NCBI GenBank assembly: GCA_020724265.1
Contig: DYHH01000010.1
Coordinates: 1-64,000 of the forward strand
Direction of reading: 5' to 3'
Length of the DNA stretch: 64,000 nt
Source: Melioribacter roseus
Lineage (GTDB): Bacteria > Bacteroidota > Ignavibacteria > Ignavibacteriales > Melioribacteraceae
Position numbers and translations under genes: made by a program
Shown here: positions 45,089 to 55,938 of the stretch, in pieces
Layout of the letters: the number at the start of each line of letters is the position of its first letter
Numbering within the stretch: the stretch's first letter is position 1
The notes under the pieces: model-generated
What the model saw: only the letters and a program-made list of their open reading frames with translations
Databases searched by the model: none
Told to the model about the DNA's origin: nothing

Positions 45089-47875
45089 TTACCCGATTAA
45101 ATTTCTTAAAAGAATTGTATTGACATTCAGAATAGAATGCAACTTATTTAGAAAAATTTCCGAATCTTTGTAACCGAGATAAGATGCCAATAATTGAATT
45201 TTATCTTTGTCACCCGGCAGAATTGATTTGCTTTGATTAAATAAATTCTGCAAACCAATCTGAACGTTCTTTATAAATATAAAGTTTTCTTTAAAAATAT
45301 TTTTGTCTGTTGTAGTCTGCTTTAATTCAATGCTATCAATTTTATTAATGCAGCCGGTATCGATGCATTTTAAGTATAAATCAGAATTTATTAAAAGCAT
45401 CGAACTAATTATTGCATCAATTTCGGTAAGAGCTCCTGAGCTTGTTTTAAGATTAATCTTAACTCTATCCGGGTAAGAGATGCTGCTCTTCTTACGGACC
45501 ATATCTGAAATTTCTTTAATGATTATTTCTTTGCTCAACTCGGATACTTTTACTTCGAGATTTTCTATAAATTTATTAAATAAACTGTTTGAGCCGTCAA
45601 TAAATCTTAATTTCGAAAGTGCTTGAAATTCCCACACCCTCATTCGTGTATTAATGTATTTTTTATAACCGTCCAAATCCCAAACAAGTTGTGCACTTTT
45701 TCCTTCCGGGCGAAGTCTGCAATCAACCGGGAACGGGTTTAATCTTTTGCGTAATTCGTTTAACAAATTTTGAAAATCTCGTTCAACTTGTTGATATTTT
45801 TTTAAGTTGTCGACAACCAATATCAAATCAATATCTGATCCGTAATTAATTTCGTCATTTGCAAAACTTCCTAAAGAAGCTATAAAAAATTCATATTTCT
45901 CATTTACTCCTTTTAAGGCAAGTTTTACTTCTAACTCAATTTTCCTTCTCAATAAGATTGAGAATTCAGGATATTCGATAACACCGCAGGAATGTTGAAC
46001 AGAAAGAATAAAGAGAATTTCTGTTAAACTTGTTTTCGCATCATCAATTTTAACCGGCTGAAAAACTTGCTTACTTAAGAATAAGTCGGTTATTTTTTTT
46101 GATGTTGCCATTAGATCAATTGCTCTTTGATTGAATTGACAAACATTTAGAAAACTATTAAAGAATAATTTATCTGTAAAGGTTCTATACCAAACGGATG
46201 TAAGCGTCACATTTTTGATAACTCTAACAAAATTTTCCAACACCAAGTCGGGATCAACAGCAGTTTTTAGAAAATCAATTAGATTCGTCTCTATCTCTTC
46301 AAATAACTTAGTTGTTGCCTTATCGAATTGCCTATCACCAATTAATCCCATACCCATTGCGAGATATTTAATATTCGCTTTAGCTTTTGAATAGTTATTA
46401 AATTTAATTTCTTGATAATAATCGATTTCTTCATCAACAGCAGTTCCGACAATATCATCATAAATTTTACGAATGTTTTTGCGGTATTCATCTACCTGGT
46501 TTTGTAGTTGTTCAACTGAATCAAAGTTTAGTAATGAAGCCAGCTTCTTCTTATCATCATAAGAATCGGGGAGTAAATGAGTTTGGGTATCATTCATCAA
46601 TTGAGCAAAATGTTCAATTCTTCTAAATAAAACGTATCCTTTATATAATACGTCATATTCTTCGCTGCTTATTAAATCTCTTTGCAATAATTCACTTAAT
46701 GCTTCCAATGTATTGGAACTCCTTAATTCAGGAAATTTACCGCCGTTCATTAATTGAAGAACCTGAGTGCAGAATTCAATATCTCTAATGCCACCGGGGA
46801 TAAGCTTAATGTTCCTATCATCATTAAGGCGCATTTCAATAGATTTTTTCATTTTTTGAACGGTATTAATAACGGAAGAATGGAGTGTTTTAGGGTAAAT
46901 AAATCCCTCTAAGTAATTCTTAAATTCATTAAATAAATCCTTACTCCCGGCAATAAAACCAAGTTTAATAAGCATCTGACGTTCCCAATCTTCACCGCGT
47001 GTTTCGTAATATCTTAAATAATCTCTTATAGTTCTGCACAGCATTGAATTTCTTCCGTCGGGACGAAGTCGAAAATCAACTCGATAAAGATAACTTTCGG
47101 AAGTTACCGCTGACGCCTCTTTAATAAACAATTGAACAGATTCGGTAATTATTTCATGATAGCTCTTTTTTATTTCAGGCAGCTCTTTGTTTTCTTTATA
47201 AAATAAAATCAAATCGATATCGGAACTGTAGTTAAGTTCGTTACCGCCTAATTTACCGAGTGAGCACAAAGCAAATTGAGTTATCGGTTGTATTGAGTAT
47301 TTGTTATGGATTTCTTTATAACAAATATCCAACAGTACGGAAGAGAGTACTTTTGCAAGAATTGATAATTGTTGAGTTGTATTTTGCAAATCATGAAATC
47401 CAAGAATATCTGCAGTACCTATTTTCAGAAGATATTTTCTTTTAAAATTCCTTAACATTTTTGTCTTGGATGCAAACGATTTGAACCCGCTTAAAGAATT
47501 TTCTATTTCATTTCGTAATTCATTTTCATTTACCTGATTTAAAAGTATTTCTTGATTAAAGAGAGTGTAAAGGTATTCGGGGTTACGTACGATAATATCC
47601 GTCAAATAATTACTTAATGAACTTACCGCGCAAACAACTTCAACGTGATGTTCGTATTTTAGTGAATCGAGCAGAAATGATTTTTTATCAAATAGTGAAG
47701 ATAGTATTCTAAGTAAATTTGATTCGGAGGAATTATCGAAATGATATTTATTTGAAAAGGATTCGAATCTAAAAAAAACTTTATCGAATTCTTCACTGCT
47801 TAAAAATCCTTCAGAAACATGAATCAAGAAATCATTAAAGGAATCGGATAGTTGATATGTTTTTGAGCTATTCAT
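45089..47875 (-). CDS. glnE: GlnE-like glutamine synthetase adenylyltransferase
   Basis: Two-headed nucleotidyltransferase that in other bacteria adenylylates and deadenylylates glutamine synthetase. At 928 residues it has both catalytic units: the N-terminal one with GKLGGNELNYSSDIDL (D219, D221) and RLRPDGR, and the C-terminal one with GSFANDEINYGSDIDL (D681, D683) and DCRLRPEGKSAQLVWDLDGY. The second lacks the usual GKLGG. PII, the classical controller, is encoded across the divergent promoter behind secA. glnA and glnD are not in the window. Confidence 0.9.
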   Translation of the reverse strand: MNSSKTYQLSDSFNDFLIHVSEGFLSSEEFDKVFFRFESFSNKYHFDNSSESNLLRILSSLFDKKSFLLDSLKYEHHVEVVCAVSSLSNYLTDIIVRNPEYLYTLFNQEILLNQVNENELRNEIENSLSGFKSFASKTKMLRNFKRKYLLKIGTADILGFHDLQNTTQQLSILAKVLSSVLLDICYKEIHNKYSIQPITQFALCSLGKLGGNELNYSSDIDLILFYKENKELPEIKKSYHEIITESVQLFIKEASAVTSESYLYRVDFRLRPDGRNSMLCRTIRDYLRYYETRGEDWERQMLIKLGFIAGSKDLFNEFKNYLEGFIYPKTLHSSVINTVQKMKKSIEMRLNDDRNIKLIPGGIRDIEFCTQVLQLMNGGKFPELRSSNTLEALSELLQRDLISSEEYDVLYKGYVLFRRIEHFAQLMNDTQTHLLPDSYDDKKKLASLLNFDSVEQLQNQVDEYRKNIRKIYDDIVGTAVDEEIDYYQEIKFNNYSKAKANIKYLAMGMGLIGDRQFDKATTKLFEEIETNLIDFLKTAVDPDLVLENFVRVIKNVTLTSVWYRTFTDKLFFNSFLNVCQFNQRAIDLMATSKKITDLFLSKQVFQPVKIDDAKTSLTEILFILSVQHSCGVIEYPEFSILLRRKIELEVKLALKGVNEKYEFFIASLGSFANDEINYGSDIDLILVVDNLKKYQQVERDFQNLLNELRKRLNPFPVDCRLRPEGKSAQLVWDLDGYKKYINTRMRVWEFQALSKLRFIDGSNSLFNKFIENLEVKVSELSKEIIIKEISDMVRKKSSISYPDRVKINLKTSSGALTEIDAIISSMLLINSDLYLKCIDTGCINKIDSIELKQTTTDKNIFKENFIFIKNVQIGLQNLFNQSKSILPGDKDKIQLLASYLGYKDSEIFLNKLHSILNVNTILLRNLIG

Positions 47876-48070
47876 CGAAAAATTTCACGATCAATTCAGT
47901 ACACCCTAAATTTCTACATTTTTAAATAAGTTGCATTGTGATAAATTAATGAAACAAATAACAAAAACTATTTTATAACTAAGGCATAAATTTAGTCTAA
48001 AATGAGTCAAATTGCTTTTCGCAAGCCCTTTATTTAATTTTACTTTTTCGATACAAAACGGAGATTTTGG

Positions 48071-51000
48071 ATGCTTTCAGGTTTGATGAAAAAAATTTTC
48101 GGTGACAAAAACACTAAAGCCGTTAATGAAATACTACCAATTGTTGAACAAATAAATCAAGAGTACGAAAAACTTACAAACCTTACCGATGATCAACTAA
48201 AAGAGAAAACCGCTGAATTCAAATTACGAATCCAGGAATATGTAGGTGAAATCAAAAAACGGATTGAAGAGCTCAAGGTTACTCTTCAGGATGATGAGAT
48301 AGAAGATAAGAACACTATCTACGATGAACTGGAAGATTTAGAAGATGAACTTCATGAAAAGTATCAAGAAATCCTAAACGAAATTTTACCGGAAGCATTT
48401 GCAGTAGTAAAAGATACCTGCAGAAGGTTGGTGGGCAAGGAATGGATTGCAGCCGGTAATAAAATACATTGGGATATGATTCCCTATGATGTTCAGTTAA
48501 TTGGCGGAGTGGTTCTCCATCAAGGGAAAATAGCGGAAATGGCTACCGGTGAAGGCAAAACTTTAGTTGCTACAATGCCAATTTACCTTAATGCACTAAC
48601 CGGTGAAGGTGTTCATATTGTTACAGTAAACGATTACCTTGCTCAGCGAGATAGCGAATGGATGGGGGAAATTTTTAAGTTTCATGGATTAACAGTCGGA
48701 TGTATCTTAAATACAATGACACCCGAACAACGCAAAGAAATTTACGCTTGCGATATTACTTACGGAACAAATAATGAATTCGGTTTTGATTATTTGCGCG
48801 ACAATATGGCAATCTCTAAAGAAAATTGTGTTCAACGCGGTCATAATTATGCTATTGTTGACGAGGTGGATTCAGTTTTAATTGATGAAGCAAGAACACC
48901 TCTTATTATTTCCGGTCCGGTTGAAGTTGATGATCATAAATTTCATGAAATGAGACCTCTCATCGAAAGATTATTTAGAAAACAATCAGGTCTGGTCGCC
49001 TCGCTTGTCCAAGAAGCCGAAGAACTTTTAAAAGATTCCGATAATAAAGCAAATCTTGAAAAAGCAGGAATTGCAATATTGCGAGCACACCGCGGATATC
49101 CGAAACATAAAAGATTACTAAAACTGCTATCGGAACCGGAATACAAAAGATTGCTTCAAAATACTGAACTGGAATTTCTTCGTGAAAAAGGCAGGAGAAT
49201 GCCGGAAATTGATGCTGAACTTTACTTTGCAATCGAAGAAAAGCAAAATACAATTGATCTTACGGAAAAAGGAAGAGAAGAATTATCAAGAGGTTCGTCT
49301 GAAGGGAAAGAATACTTCGTTCTTCCCGATTTAGGTACTGAAATAAGTAAACTAGAAAATGATACTTCTTTAAGTGAAGATGAAAAAATAACTAAGAAAG
49401 ATGAGTTGTACCAAACCTACAGTGAAAGAAGTGATAGAATACATACAATCAACCAATTATTAAAAGCTTATACTCTCTTCGAAAAAGATGATGAATATGT
49501 TATAACCGAAGACGGAAAGATTGCAATAGTTGATACATTTACGGGCCGTATCCTTCCCGGAAGAAGATATTCCGACGGACTTCACCAAGCAATTGAAGCC
49601 AAAGAAAATGTGAAGGTAGAAAGAGATACTCAAACTTTGGCTACAATTACACTTCAAAATTATTTCCGGTTATACAATAAACTTGCCGGGATGACCGGTA
49701 CAGCTGAAACCGAAGAAGGTGAATTTTATGAAATTTATAAACTGGAAGTTGTTGTAATTCCTACCAACAAACCGGTTGTTAGAGACGATGAAGATGACGC
49801 AATTTTCAGAACAAAGAGAGAAAAATATAATGCCGTTATAGATAGAATTAAAGACCTCAGAGAAGCTCAACGTCCGGTCCTTGTTGGTACTACAAGCGTT
49901 GAAGTTTCTGAAACTATAAGTAGAATGTTAAAACGGCAGGGTGTTCCTCACAATGTTTTGAATGCTAAGCAACATAAACATGAATCTGAAATTGTTGCAC
50001 ATGCAGGTCAGCCCGGAGCCGTTACTATTGCAACCAACATGGCTGGTAGAGGTACGGATATTAAACTTGGAGCAGGTGTCAAGGATCGGGGAGGACTTTT
50101 TATTTTAGGTACCGAACGCCATGAATCAAGAAGAATTGATAGACAGCTTAGAGGACGTGCGGGGCGTCAAGGTGATCCCGGTACTTCCAAATTTTTTATA
50201 TCTCTCGAAGATGATTTGATGAGATTATTCGGCAGTGATCGTGCTGCTTCGGTAATGAGTAAAATTGGTTTGGAAGATGGTGAAGTTATACAACATCCGC
50301 TTATAACCAGATCGGTTGAAAGAGCACAGAAAAAGGTTGAAGAAAATAACTTCGCAATTAGAAAAAGATTACTCGAATATGATAACGTGATGAATCAGCA
50401 GCGCGAAGTAATTTATGCAAAAAGAAGACAAGCTCTCGAAGGAGAACGATTAAAAGGTGAGGTATTTCAGTACCTCGAAGAATTCGTTGATGATTTACTT
50501 GAGCAGCATTATGATAATGCAGAAATTAATGCAATTCACGAAGCATTGCTTCAAAACTTATTGGTTGATTTTAAAATTAATCCCGATACTTATGAATCAC
50601 TTGGCAGAGACGGATTGAAAGAAAAAATTCTCGAAGCAGCAAAAGAATTTTACAAACGTAAAGAAGAAATGCTTGGAGCCGAATTGATGGCTCGTCTTGA
50701 AAGATATGCAGTATTAAGCGTAATCGATGAAAAATGGAAAGAACATCTTCGTGAAATGGATGATCTTAAAGAAGGTATCGGGTTAAGAGCTTACGGACAG
50801 AAAGACCCTCTAATTGAGTATAAAGCAGAAGGTTTTAAATTATTCGTTCAACTATTAGATAGATTAAGAAACGATATAATATCTTTCTGTTTTAAGTTTT
50901 TCCCGGCTCAACCGGATGAAGTACAACAAAGAAAACAAAGACCGCAACAAAGAATCACTACAATTAAAGATTCGGTTACTAATCTTGGTTTGCAAGGAGG

Positions 51001-51136
51001 CAGGCAGCAGCAAGATGAAGGCGGTAGACGAGGAAAAGCTCAACCGGTTGTTAGACAAGAAGAGAAAGTCGGGCGTAACGATCCTTGTCCTTGCGGAAGC
51101 GGAAAAAAATATAAACATTGCCACGGCAGAGCATAA
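48071..51136 (+). CDS. secA: Preprotein translocase ATPase SecA
   Basis: Motor of Sec-dependent export. The 1021 residues carry the first Walker A in [11 protein letters not shown] (GEGKT 160-164), [19 protein letters not shown], the second nucleotide-binding domain with [11 protein letters not shown], and the C-terminal zinc motif [14 protein letters not shown]. It exceeds E. coli SecA by over 100 residues because of a charged insertion at about 300-470, typical of the FCB group. The divergent gap to glnE is 195 bases. Confidence 0.97.
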   Translation: MLSGLMKKIFGDKNTKAVNEILPIVEQINQEYEKLTNLTDDQLKEKTAEFKLRIQEYVGEIKKRIEELKVTLQDDEIEDKNTIYDELEDLEDELHEKYQEILNEILPEAFAVVKDTCRRLVGKEWIAAGNKIHWDMIPYDVQLIGGVVLHQGKIAEMATGEGKTLVATMPIYLNALTGEGVHIVTVNDYLAQRDSEWMGEIFKFHGLTVGCILNTMTPEQRKEIYACDITYGTNNEFGFDYLRDNMAISKENCVQRGHNYAIVDEVDSVLIDEARTPLIISGPVEVDDHKFHEMRPLIERLFRKQSGLVASLVQEAEELLKDSDNKANLEKAGIAILRAHRGYPKHKRLLKLLSEPEYKRLLQNTELEFLREKGRRMPEIDAELYFAIEEKQNTIDLTEKGREELSRGSSEGKEYFVLPDLGTEISKLENDTSLSEDEKITKKDELYQTYSERSDRIHTINQLLKAYTLFEKDDEYVITEDGKIAIVDTFTGRILPGRRYSDGLHQAIEAKENVKVERDTQTLATITLQNYFRLYNKLAGMTGTAETEEGEFYEIYKLEVVVIPTNKPVVRDDEDDAIFRTKREKYNAVIDRIKDLREAQRPVLVGTTSVEVSETISRMLKRQGVPHNVLNAKQHKHESEIVAHAGQPGAVTIATNMAGRGTDIKLGAGVKDRGGLFILGTERHESRRIDRQLRGRAGRQGDPGTSKFFISLEDDLMRLFGSDRAASVMSKIGLEDGEVIQHPLITRSVERAQKKVEENNFAIRKRLLEYDNVMNQQREVIYAKRRQALEGERLKGEVFQYLEEFVDDLLEQHYDNAEINAIHEALLQNLLVDFKINPDTYESLGRDGLKEKILEAAKEFYKRKEEMLGAELMARLERYAVLSVIDEKWKEHLREMDDLKEGIGLRAYGQKDPLIEYKAEGFKLFVQLLDRLRNDIISFCFKFFPAQPDEVQQRKQRPQQRITTIKDSVTNLGLQGGRQQQDEGGRRGKAQPVVRQEEKVGRNDPCPCGSGKKYKHCHGRA

Positions 51137-51484
<348 letters not shown>

Positions 51485-51491
51485 AAAACTT

Positions 51492-53627
51492 ATGATAACA
51501 ATAATTAAAAAATATAGTCCGGTAATTTTACTTCTATTTCTGCCTGCTTGTAGTTTGTGGAATAACTTCACCACCTTTTTTAATCTCTATTATAACACCC
51601 GTGAATTATACTATGAAGTACAAGAAGATATGGCAAATCTTACAAAAGATCCCTTCCAGCTAAAAGAACCGGCTGCTACTCCGCAAATCAAAAACAAATT
51701 AACAAAACTACAAGAGAAAACATCAAGAATACTTCAACACCAATCCGAATCTGCTTTTTTTGATGATGCTGTTTTTATCAGTGGTTGGGCATTTTACACT
51801 AACGGCGATTACTTACGTGCAATAAGAAAATTTCAAGAATTACTTTCTCTTGGTAACGAAGATTATGAACTTTTAGCAAATATGTATATTGGTAAAAGCG
51901 AATTGCAAATAAGAAATTTTGCATCCGGAATTGCCATACTGCACGAGGTAAGAGATTCTGCTGTAGCTCAGGATAATAAAGATATTCTCAAAGACGTCTA
52001 CAAAACAATAATAGGTTACCATATTGATCGCCAAGAATATGATATCGCTGTCAATCAAGCGAAAAAGTTAATCGAAATCTCTAACGATAACAAATTGAAT
52101 GCCCAGGTAGCGTACCGGATTGGATTGATCTATTTAGAAAACGATAATGAAGAAGAAGCTATTTCGGCTTTTGAATCAGTTCTTAATTATTCGCCAGATT
52201 TCACAACGGAATTTGAGAGTAGATTTGAAATTGCCAAATTAATGAAGAAGCTTGGAAACATCGAAGAAAGCCGAAGTATGTTTAATAGACTTTATAATGA
52301 AGGAAAATATTCTACTTATTGGGGTGATGTTTATTATGAGCTAGGATTGATTGAGTATGAGGATAATAATTTTGATAAAGCATTCGATATGTTTTCTAAT
52401 GTAAATGTTTTATACCCTACAAGTAAAGGAGCAATGGAAGCCCAATTGATGATGGGCGAGATTATGAGAAATGTTTATGCTGATTATGATTCCGCTAAAG
52501 TCTATTATGATAAGGTAAAAGGGAGTAATACAACCCCTGAAATAAAAGCCAAAGCCGAACAATATTCACAGTCAATTATGAGGTATATTTCTTTAAAAGA
52601 AAATATTATTAAGACAGAAAGACAAATAACCTACAAACTCGAACCTCAAGAATTTGCCAGAGATTCACTCGCCTATTTGAGATTTCTTGCTAAATCGAAA
52701 GATGAAAATCGAGAGGATTTTTCTCCAACTTCATTTATTGACACGACCCAATTAGCATTATCCGATACTTCCGGTATTTCAGATACAACAGGAATAGTTC
52801 CCAGTGATACACTTTTTGCTCAAACAACATACGACTTCTCCTTTGATGATGATTATGTTATTGAACAACAACCTGTATATCCTCAAATCAGTCTCGATTC
52901 ATTAGAATCAAAAATAGCTACACATTATTTTACTTTAGGCAATCTTTTCTTTACAGATATGATGCGACCGGATTCTGCTTACTTTTATTATAATTTAATA
53001 TTGGAAAATTATCCGAACTTTACTCATAAACCGAGGGTATTGTTTGCATTAGGGACTTATTATGAAACCAATGATCAAGTAGAGAAAGCAAAAGAACTTT
53101 ATTCAATAGTATACGATGAATATAAAACTCATCCGATTGCAAATGAAGCAGCTAAAAAACTTAGTAAACCCTTGCTAAGAACGGAATCAGATCCCGCCCT
53201 TGAAGATTACTTGTTAGCGGAAGAATTGATTGAAATTTCGGATTATGACTCTGCAATTTTCTTATTAGATGAAATTATTCAGAAGTACCCCGAATCCGTT
53301 TACAAAGCAAAATCTCTTTATACAATCGGATGGTTATACGAAAATGAAGTTGGACAACCTGATTCAGCTATTTCATATTATCAAAAATTGCTCGAAGAAT
53401 ACCGTTACAGTGATTTTGCATTAGTAGTTATTGACAAGGTTAATATCTTTAATGCTGAACAGGAAAAGATTTTAAGAGAGAAAAAAGAAGCAGAGAAACT
53501 TTCCACTCAAGCTGCACCATTAAGTGATCATGTTGATCAAAGCGATACAACGAATATTCCGGGTGCACAAATCGAAAACCTTGAAGAACTTTCTGAACCT
53601 GTTGATACAACAAGACTCAAAGAGTAA
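51492..53627 (+). CDS. Tetratricopeptide repeat lipoprotein
   Basis: A 711-residue lipoprotein (lipobox LPAC, C20) made of many TPR helices in two blocks, about residues 90-380 and 460-670, split by a low-complexity Ser/Thr/Asp linker. It resembles gliding- or cell-division-associated TPR lipoproteins of the group (BamD/YbgF-like repeats such as AKELYSIVYDEYKTHPIANEAA), and likely serves as an envelope scaffold. It starts eight bases after the PII gene and ends nine bases before the AlbA_2 gene. Confidence 0.85.
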   Translation: MITIIKKYSPVILLLFLPACSLWNNFTTFFNLYYNTRELYYEVQEDMANLTKDPFQLKEPAATPQIKNKLTKLQEKTSRILQHQSESAFFDDAVFISGWAFYTNGDYLRAIRKFQELLSLGNEDYELLANMYIGKSELQIRNFASGIAILHEVRDSAVAQDNKDILKDVYKTIIGYHIDRQEYDIAVNQAKKLIEISNDNKLNAQVAYRIGLIYLENDNEEEAISAFESVLNYSPDFTTEFESRFEIAKLMKKLGNIEESRSMFNRLYNEGKYSTYWGDVYYELGLIEYEDNNFDKAFDMFSNVNVLYPTSKGAMEAQLMMGEIMRNVYADYDSAKVYYDKVKGSNTTPEIKAKAEQYSQSIMRYISLKENIIKTERQITYKLEPQEFARDSLAYLRFLAKSKDENREDFSPTSFIDTTQLALSDTSGISDTTGIVPSDTLFAQTTYDFSFDDDYVIEQQPVYPQISLDSLESKIATHYFTLGNLFFTDMMRPDSAYFYYNLILENYPNFTHKPRVLFALGTYYETNDQVEKAKELYSIVYDEYKTHPIANEAAKKLSKPLLRTESDPALEDYLLAEELIEISDYDSAIFLLDEIIQKYPESVYKAKSLYTIGWLYENEVGQPDSAISYYQKLLEEYRYSDFALVVIDKVNIFNAEQEKILREKKEAEKLSTQAAPLSDHVDQSDTTNIPGAQIENLEELSEPVDTTRLKE

Positions 53628-53635
53628 TAATTAAG

Positions 53636-54289
53636 ATGACCCGTAAGCAATTAATTAAATTAATTGAAGAAGGGGAAAACTTAAACGTTGAATTCAAACA
53701 AAGGTTTTCTTCCGAAGAAAAAATTGCAAAAGAAATGCTTGCCTTTGCAAATACAAAAGGCGGAATAATAATTTTCGGTGTTGAAGATGATGGAAAAATA
53801 TGCGGTGTACATAGCGAAAAGGGGGAAGCAGAGTTAATTAAAACCGCCGCCGAAAAATTTTGTGAACCACCGCTTGAATATAGTATTGAATTTCTTAACA
53901 TAGGCAGCGATGAACTGGTAATTGTTCATATACCTGAATCAGAGAATAAACCTAACAGAATTCAGGATTTTGAATCTAAAATTAACTTAAATACGGCTCA
54001 AGTCTATGTCCGAGTAAACGAAAAAAGTGTTTTAGCAAGTAAAGAGATGATAAAGATTTTGCAATCGAAGACAAATGAAACATCATTAGTTAATTATACT
54101 ATCTCCAAGAATGAAAAAATTGTATTCGAGTTATTGGAAAATAAAGATTCAGTTACGGTAAAAGAGTTAGCCGGTAAAGCAAATATATCAAATCGAAGGG
54201 CATCTCGTACTTTAATTAATATGGTACGTGCAAATTTACTTTTTCTTCATCATAAAGATAACGGAGAGGAATTTTTTACTTCTGTCTAA
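53636..54289 (+). CDS. AlbA_2/Schlafen-like domain regulator
   Basis: A 217-residue protein with an N-terminal AlbA_2 (Schlafen AAA_4-type) domain, seen in NVEFKQRFSSEEKIAKEMLAF split over the conserved E-K pair, then ANTKGGIIIFGVEDDGKICG, and a C-terminal winged helix (about 150-215, KELAGKANISNRRASRTLINM). Such proteins are thought to be nucleic-acid-binding regulators. It ends two bases from the stop of the convergent methyltransferase gene. Confidence 0.82.
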   Translation: MTRKQLIKLIEEGENLNVEFKQRFSSEEKIAKEMLAFANTKGGIIIFGVEDDGKICGVHSEKGEAELIKTAAEKFCEPPLEYSIEFLNIGSDELVIVHIPESENKPNRIQDFESKINLNTAQVYVRVNEKSVLASKEMIKILQSKTNETSLVNYTISKNEKIVFELLENKDSVTVKELAGKANISNRRASRTLINMVRANLLFLHHKDNGEEFFTSV

Positions 54290-54291
54290 AA

Positions 54292-54828
54292 TTACAATGT
54301 GTCGAAAATTCTTCTTAACTCGAAAATCGAAACTCCGTAAGCTACTGCAACATTTAAACTCTGTTTGATACCGTATTGCGGAATCTCAATTGAAAAATCA
54401 CATAGATCAATTAACTCCTGTTGGACTCCTGTAATTTCGTTACCGATTATTAAGCAAAGAGGGAAAATATTTTTAGATAAAGAATGATGGGATTTGCTTT
54501 TATTTGTTTGTTCAAGTGCGCAAATTTTGTATCCCTTTGCTTTGTAATCATTTATAATTTCAACTGGATTCTTAACGTATTCCCAGTCGACGCTGTCTTG
54601 TGATCCTAAAGCAGTTTTTAGAACTTCTTTTTTCGGGGGATGAGGTGTGTAGCCTGTAGCTACCAATTTTTCTATCATAGCTCCATCAGATGTACGAAAA
54701 ATAGAACCTACATTATAACTGCTTCTTATGCTGTCAAGAACAACAACAACAGGAAGTTTGTTTACCTTGTGCAAAGTATCAAGAGTACTCCGGTTGCGTG
54801 ATATTTCAGTATGCGATAATTTTTTCAT
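54292..54828 (-). CDS. TrmH/SpoU family RNA 2'-O-methyltransferase
   Basis: A 178-residue SPOUT methyltransferase that places 2'-O-methyl groups on tRNA or rRNA. The three motifs are present: LDSIRSSYNVGSIFRTSDG, LIIGNEITGVQQELIDLCD and IPQYGIKQSLNVAVAYGVS. It lacks the N-terminal RNA-binding extension of RlmB and is closer to short TrmH/TrmL-like members; the target base is not predictable. It is last in a run with the XRE regulator and guanidinium exporter. Confidence 0.9.
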   Translation of the reverse strand: MKKLSHTEISRNRSTLDTLHKVNKLPVVVVLDSIRSSYNVGSIFRTSDGAMIEKLVATGYTPHPPKKEVLKTALGSQDSVDWEYVKNPVEIINDYKAKGYKICALEQTNKSKSHHSLSKNIFPLCLIIGNEITGVQQELIDLCDFSIEIPQYGIKQSLNVAVAYGVSIFELRRIFDTL

Positions 54829-54834
54829 TCGAGA

Positions 54835-55152
54835 TTATCTGCTGGTCAATCTTAACCCTATAACGCCGGTAATGATTAGTAAAATAAATAATATTCTCAA
54901 AATTTCTTTTGATTCATTAAAGAATATAATACCGTAGATAGCAACACCTACTGCACCGATCCCGGTCCAAACAGCATAAGCCGTTCCAACCGGAATATAT
55001 TTAACACCGAAAGCAAGAAAAACATAACTCAGTATCATTGTGATAACGGTAAAAATACTTGCCCGTAAATTTGTAAATCCTTCACTGTATTTTAAACCAA
55101 CCGCCCAACATATTTCAAATACGGCAGCAATAAGAATGTATCCCCATGCCAT
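54835..55152 (-). CDS. gdx: SMR family guanidinium exporter (Gdx/SugE)
   Basis: A 105-residue four-helix small multidrug resistance protein. It matches the SugE/Gdx branch rather than EmrE: FEICWAVGLKYSEGFTNL with the essential Glu in helix 1, then PVGTAYAVWTGIGAVG. Gdx proteins export guanidinium in exchange for protons. No guanidine riboswitch can be placed, because the gene follows the upstream membrane protein gene by only four bases. Confidence 0.9.
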   Translation of the reverse strand: MAWGYILIAAVFEICWAVGLKYSEGFTNLRASIFTVITMILSYVFLAFGVKYIPVGTAYAVWTGIGAVGVAIYGIIFFNESKEILRILFILLIITGVIGLRLTSR

Positions 55153-55156
55153 TTAG

Positions 55157-55633
55157 TTACCCGTTTTTATAAAAGTATAAAAGTGAACCTGAATAGGCAG
55201 AGAAAGCCGTGTAAATCAATAATGGAAAGAAAATCAATCCCGAAAAATTTCCCGCATAATAAATTGCATAGATAATAAAAGTTGCAAAGATCACAACCAT
55301 CCATGAAAAAGAAGCAGCGTCTTTCATATTACTTTGTTGTTTCTCGTCAAACTTTTCATCCGCAGTTTTACTTTTATGAGCTAAGCCTGTCAACACAAAA
55401 GCAACCAAAGCGGGGAGAAGCAATAATTCAAAAATGTGAGATGTTAGAATTTCATCTCCCATGATAATGGTTAATACAAAACCAGCTGAACTGCAGATAA
55501 GTAAAACAATATTTGTAACTTGAAAAAGTTTTTCACTCATAATAAGCTTTTTCGCAAATGAAGAATTTGAAAAAACCCATGCTCCGAGAAATAGTAAAAC
55601 AAGTATAAAAAGGAGTATAAATTTTACTTCCAT
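55157..55633 (-). CDS. Small multi-pass membrane protein of unknown family
   Basis: A 158-residue protein with about five hydrophobic helices, broken by a charged loop (HKSKTADEKFDEKQQSNMKD, about 86-105). I do not recognise the family. The ATG at 55633 has GGAGGGTG just upstream and lies inside the end of the XRE gene, overlapping it by ten bases, so the pair is translationally coupled. XRE regulators paired this way with a small membrane protein are common; the membrane protein may be the regulated partner. Confidence 0.75.
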   Translation of the reverse strand: MEVKFILLFILVLLFLGAWVFSNSSFAKKLIMSEKLFQVTNIVLLICSSAGFVLTIIMGDEILTSHIFELLLLPALVAFVLTGLAHKSKTADEKFDEKQQSNMKDAASFSWMVVIFATFIIYAIYYAGNFSGLIFFPLLIYTAFSAYSGSLLYFYKNG

Positions 55634-55866
55634 TTCACCCTCCACCGGATTTTATTATTCTGACCGTCGATTAAATAAAATATATCTTCTACACTTGTAT
55701 CAAAGAATTTAGCTATTTTAAGTGCAAGAAATGCCGATGGAATAAATCTTCCTTTTTCGATTGAAATAATTGTTTGCCGAGAGACACCGACTGCATTTGC
55801 CAATGCTTCTTGAGATATCCCCCCTCGCTTTTCGCGAAAATTTCGTAGATCGTTTGCTAATTTCAT
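55624..55866 (-). CDS. XRE family helix-turn-helix repressor
   Basis: An 80-residue Cro/CI-type regulator consisting of little but the HTH (GGISQEALANAVGVSRQTIISIEKG, about 15-39) and a short C-terminal strand, like the YozG/YgzD type. A perfect 12-bp inverted repeat lies directly before its start codon, which fits autorepression. It begins a run XRE, membrane protein, gdx, trmH with overlaps or gaps of under eight bases. Confidence 0.9.
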   Translation of the reverse strand: MKLANDLRNFREKRGGISQEALANAVGVSRQTIISIEKGRFIPSAFLALKIAKFFDTSVEDIFYLIDGQNNKIRWRVKWK

Positions 55867-55867
55867 A

Positions 55868-55895
55868 ATTATTGTAAAGTATGCTTTACAATAAT
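55868..55895. promoter_or_regulatory. Perfect palindromic operator at the XRE start
   Basis: ATTATTGTAAAG at 55868-55879 is mirrored by CTTTACAATAAT at 55884-55895 around TATG. It ends one base before the XRE start codon (55866-55864), so a bound repressor would cover the transcription or translation start. The minus strand also holds TACTTTAC, near the -7 consensus. No Shine-Dalgarno fits between palindrome and ATG. Confidence 0.65.
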
Positions 55896-55938
55896 AATTT
55901 AGTCAAAAATCAGAGTCAAGTAAAATTTACAAAAAAAA

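Noticed and set aside
47755-47770. GATTCGAATC resembling a tRNA T-loop.
   Set aside because: It is inside the glnE coding sequence and no cloverleaf can be drawn around it.
55153-55156. Guanidine riboswitch before gdx.
   Set aside because: The upstream gene ends four bases before gdx, so there is no leader to hold one.
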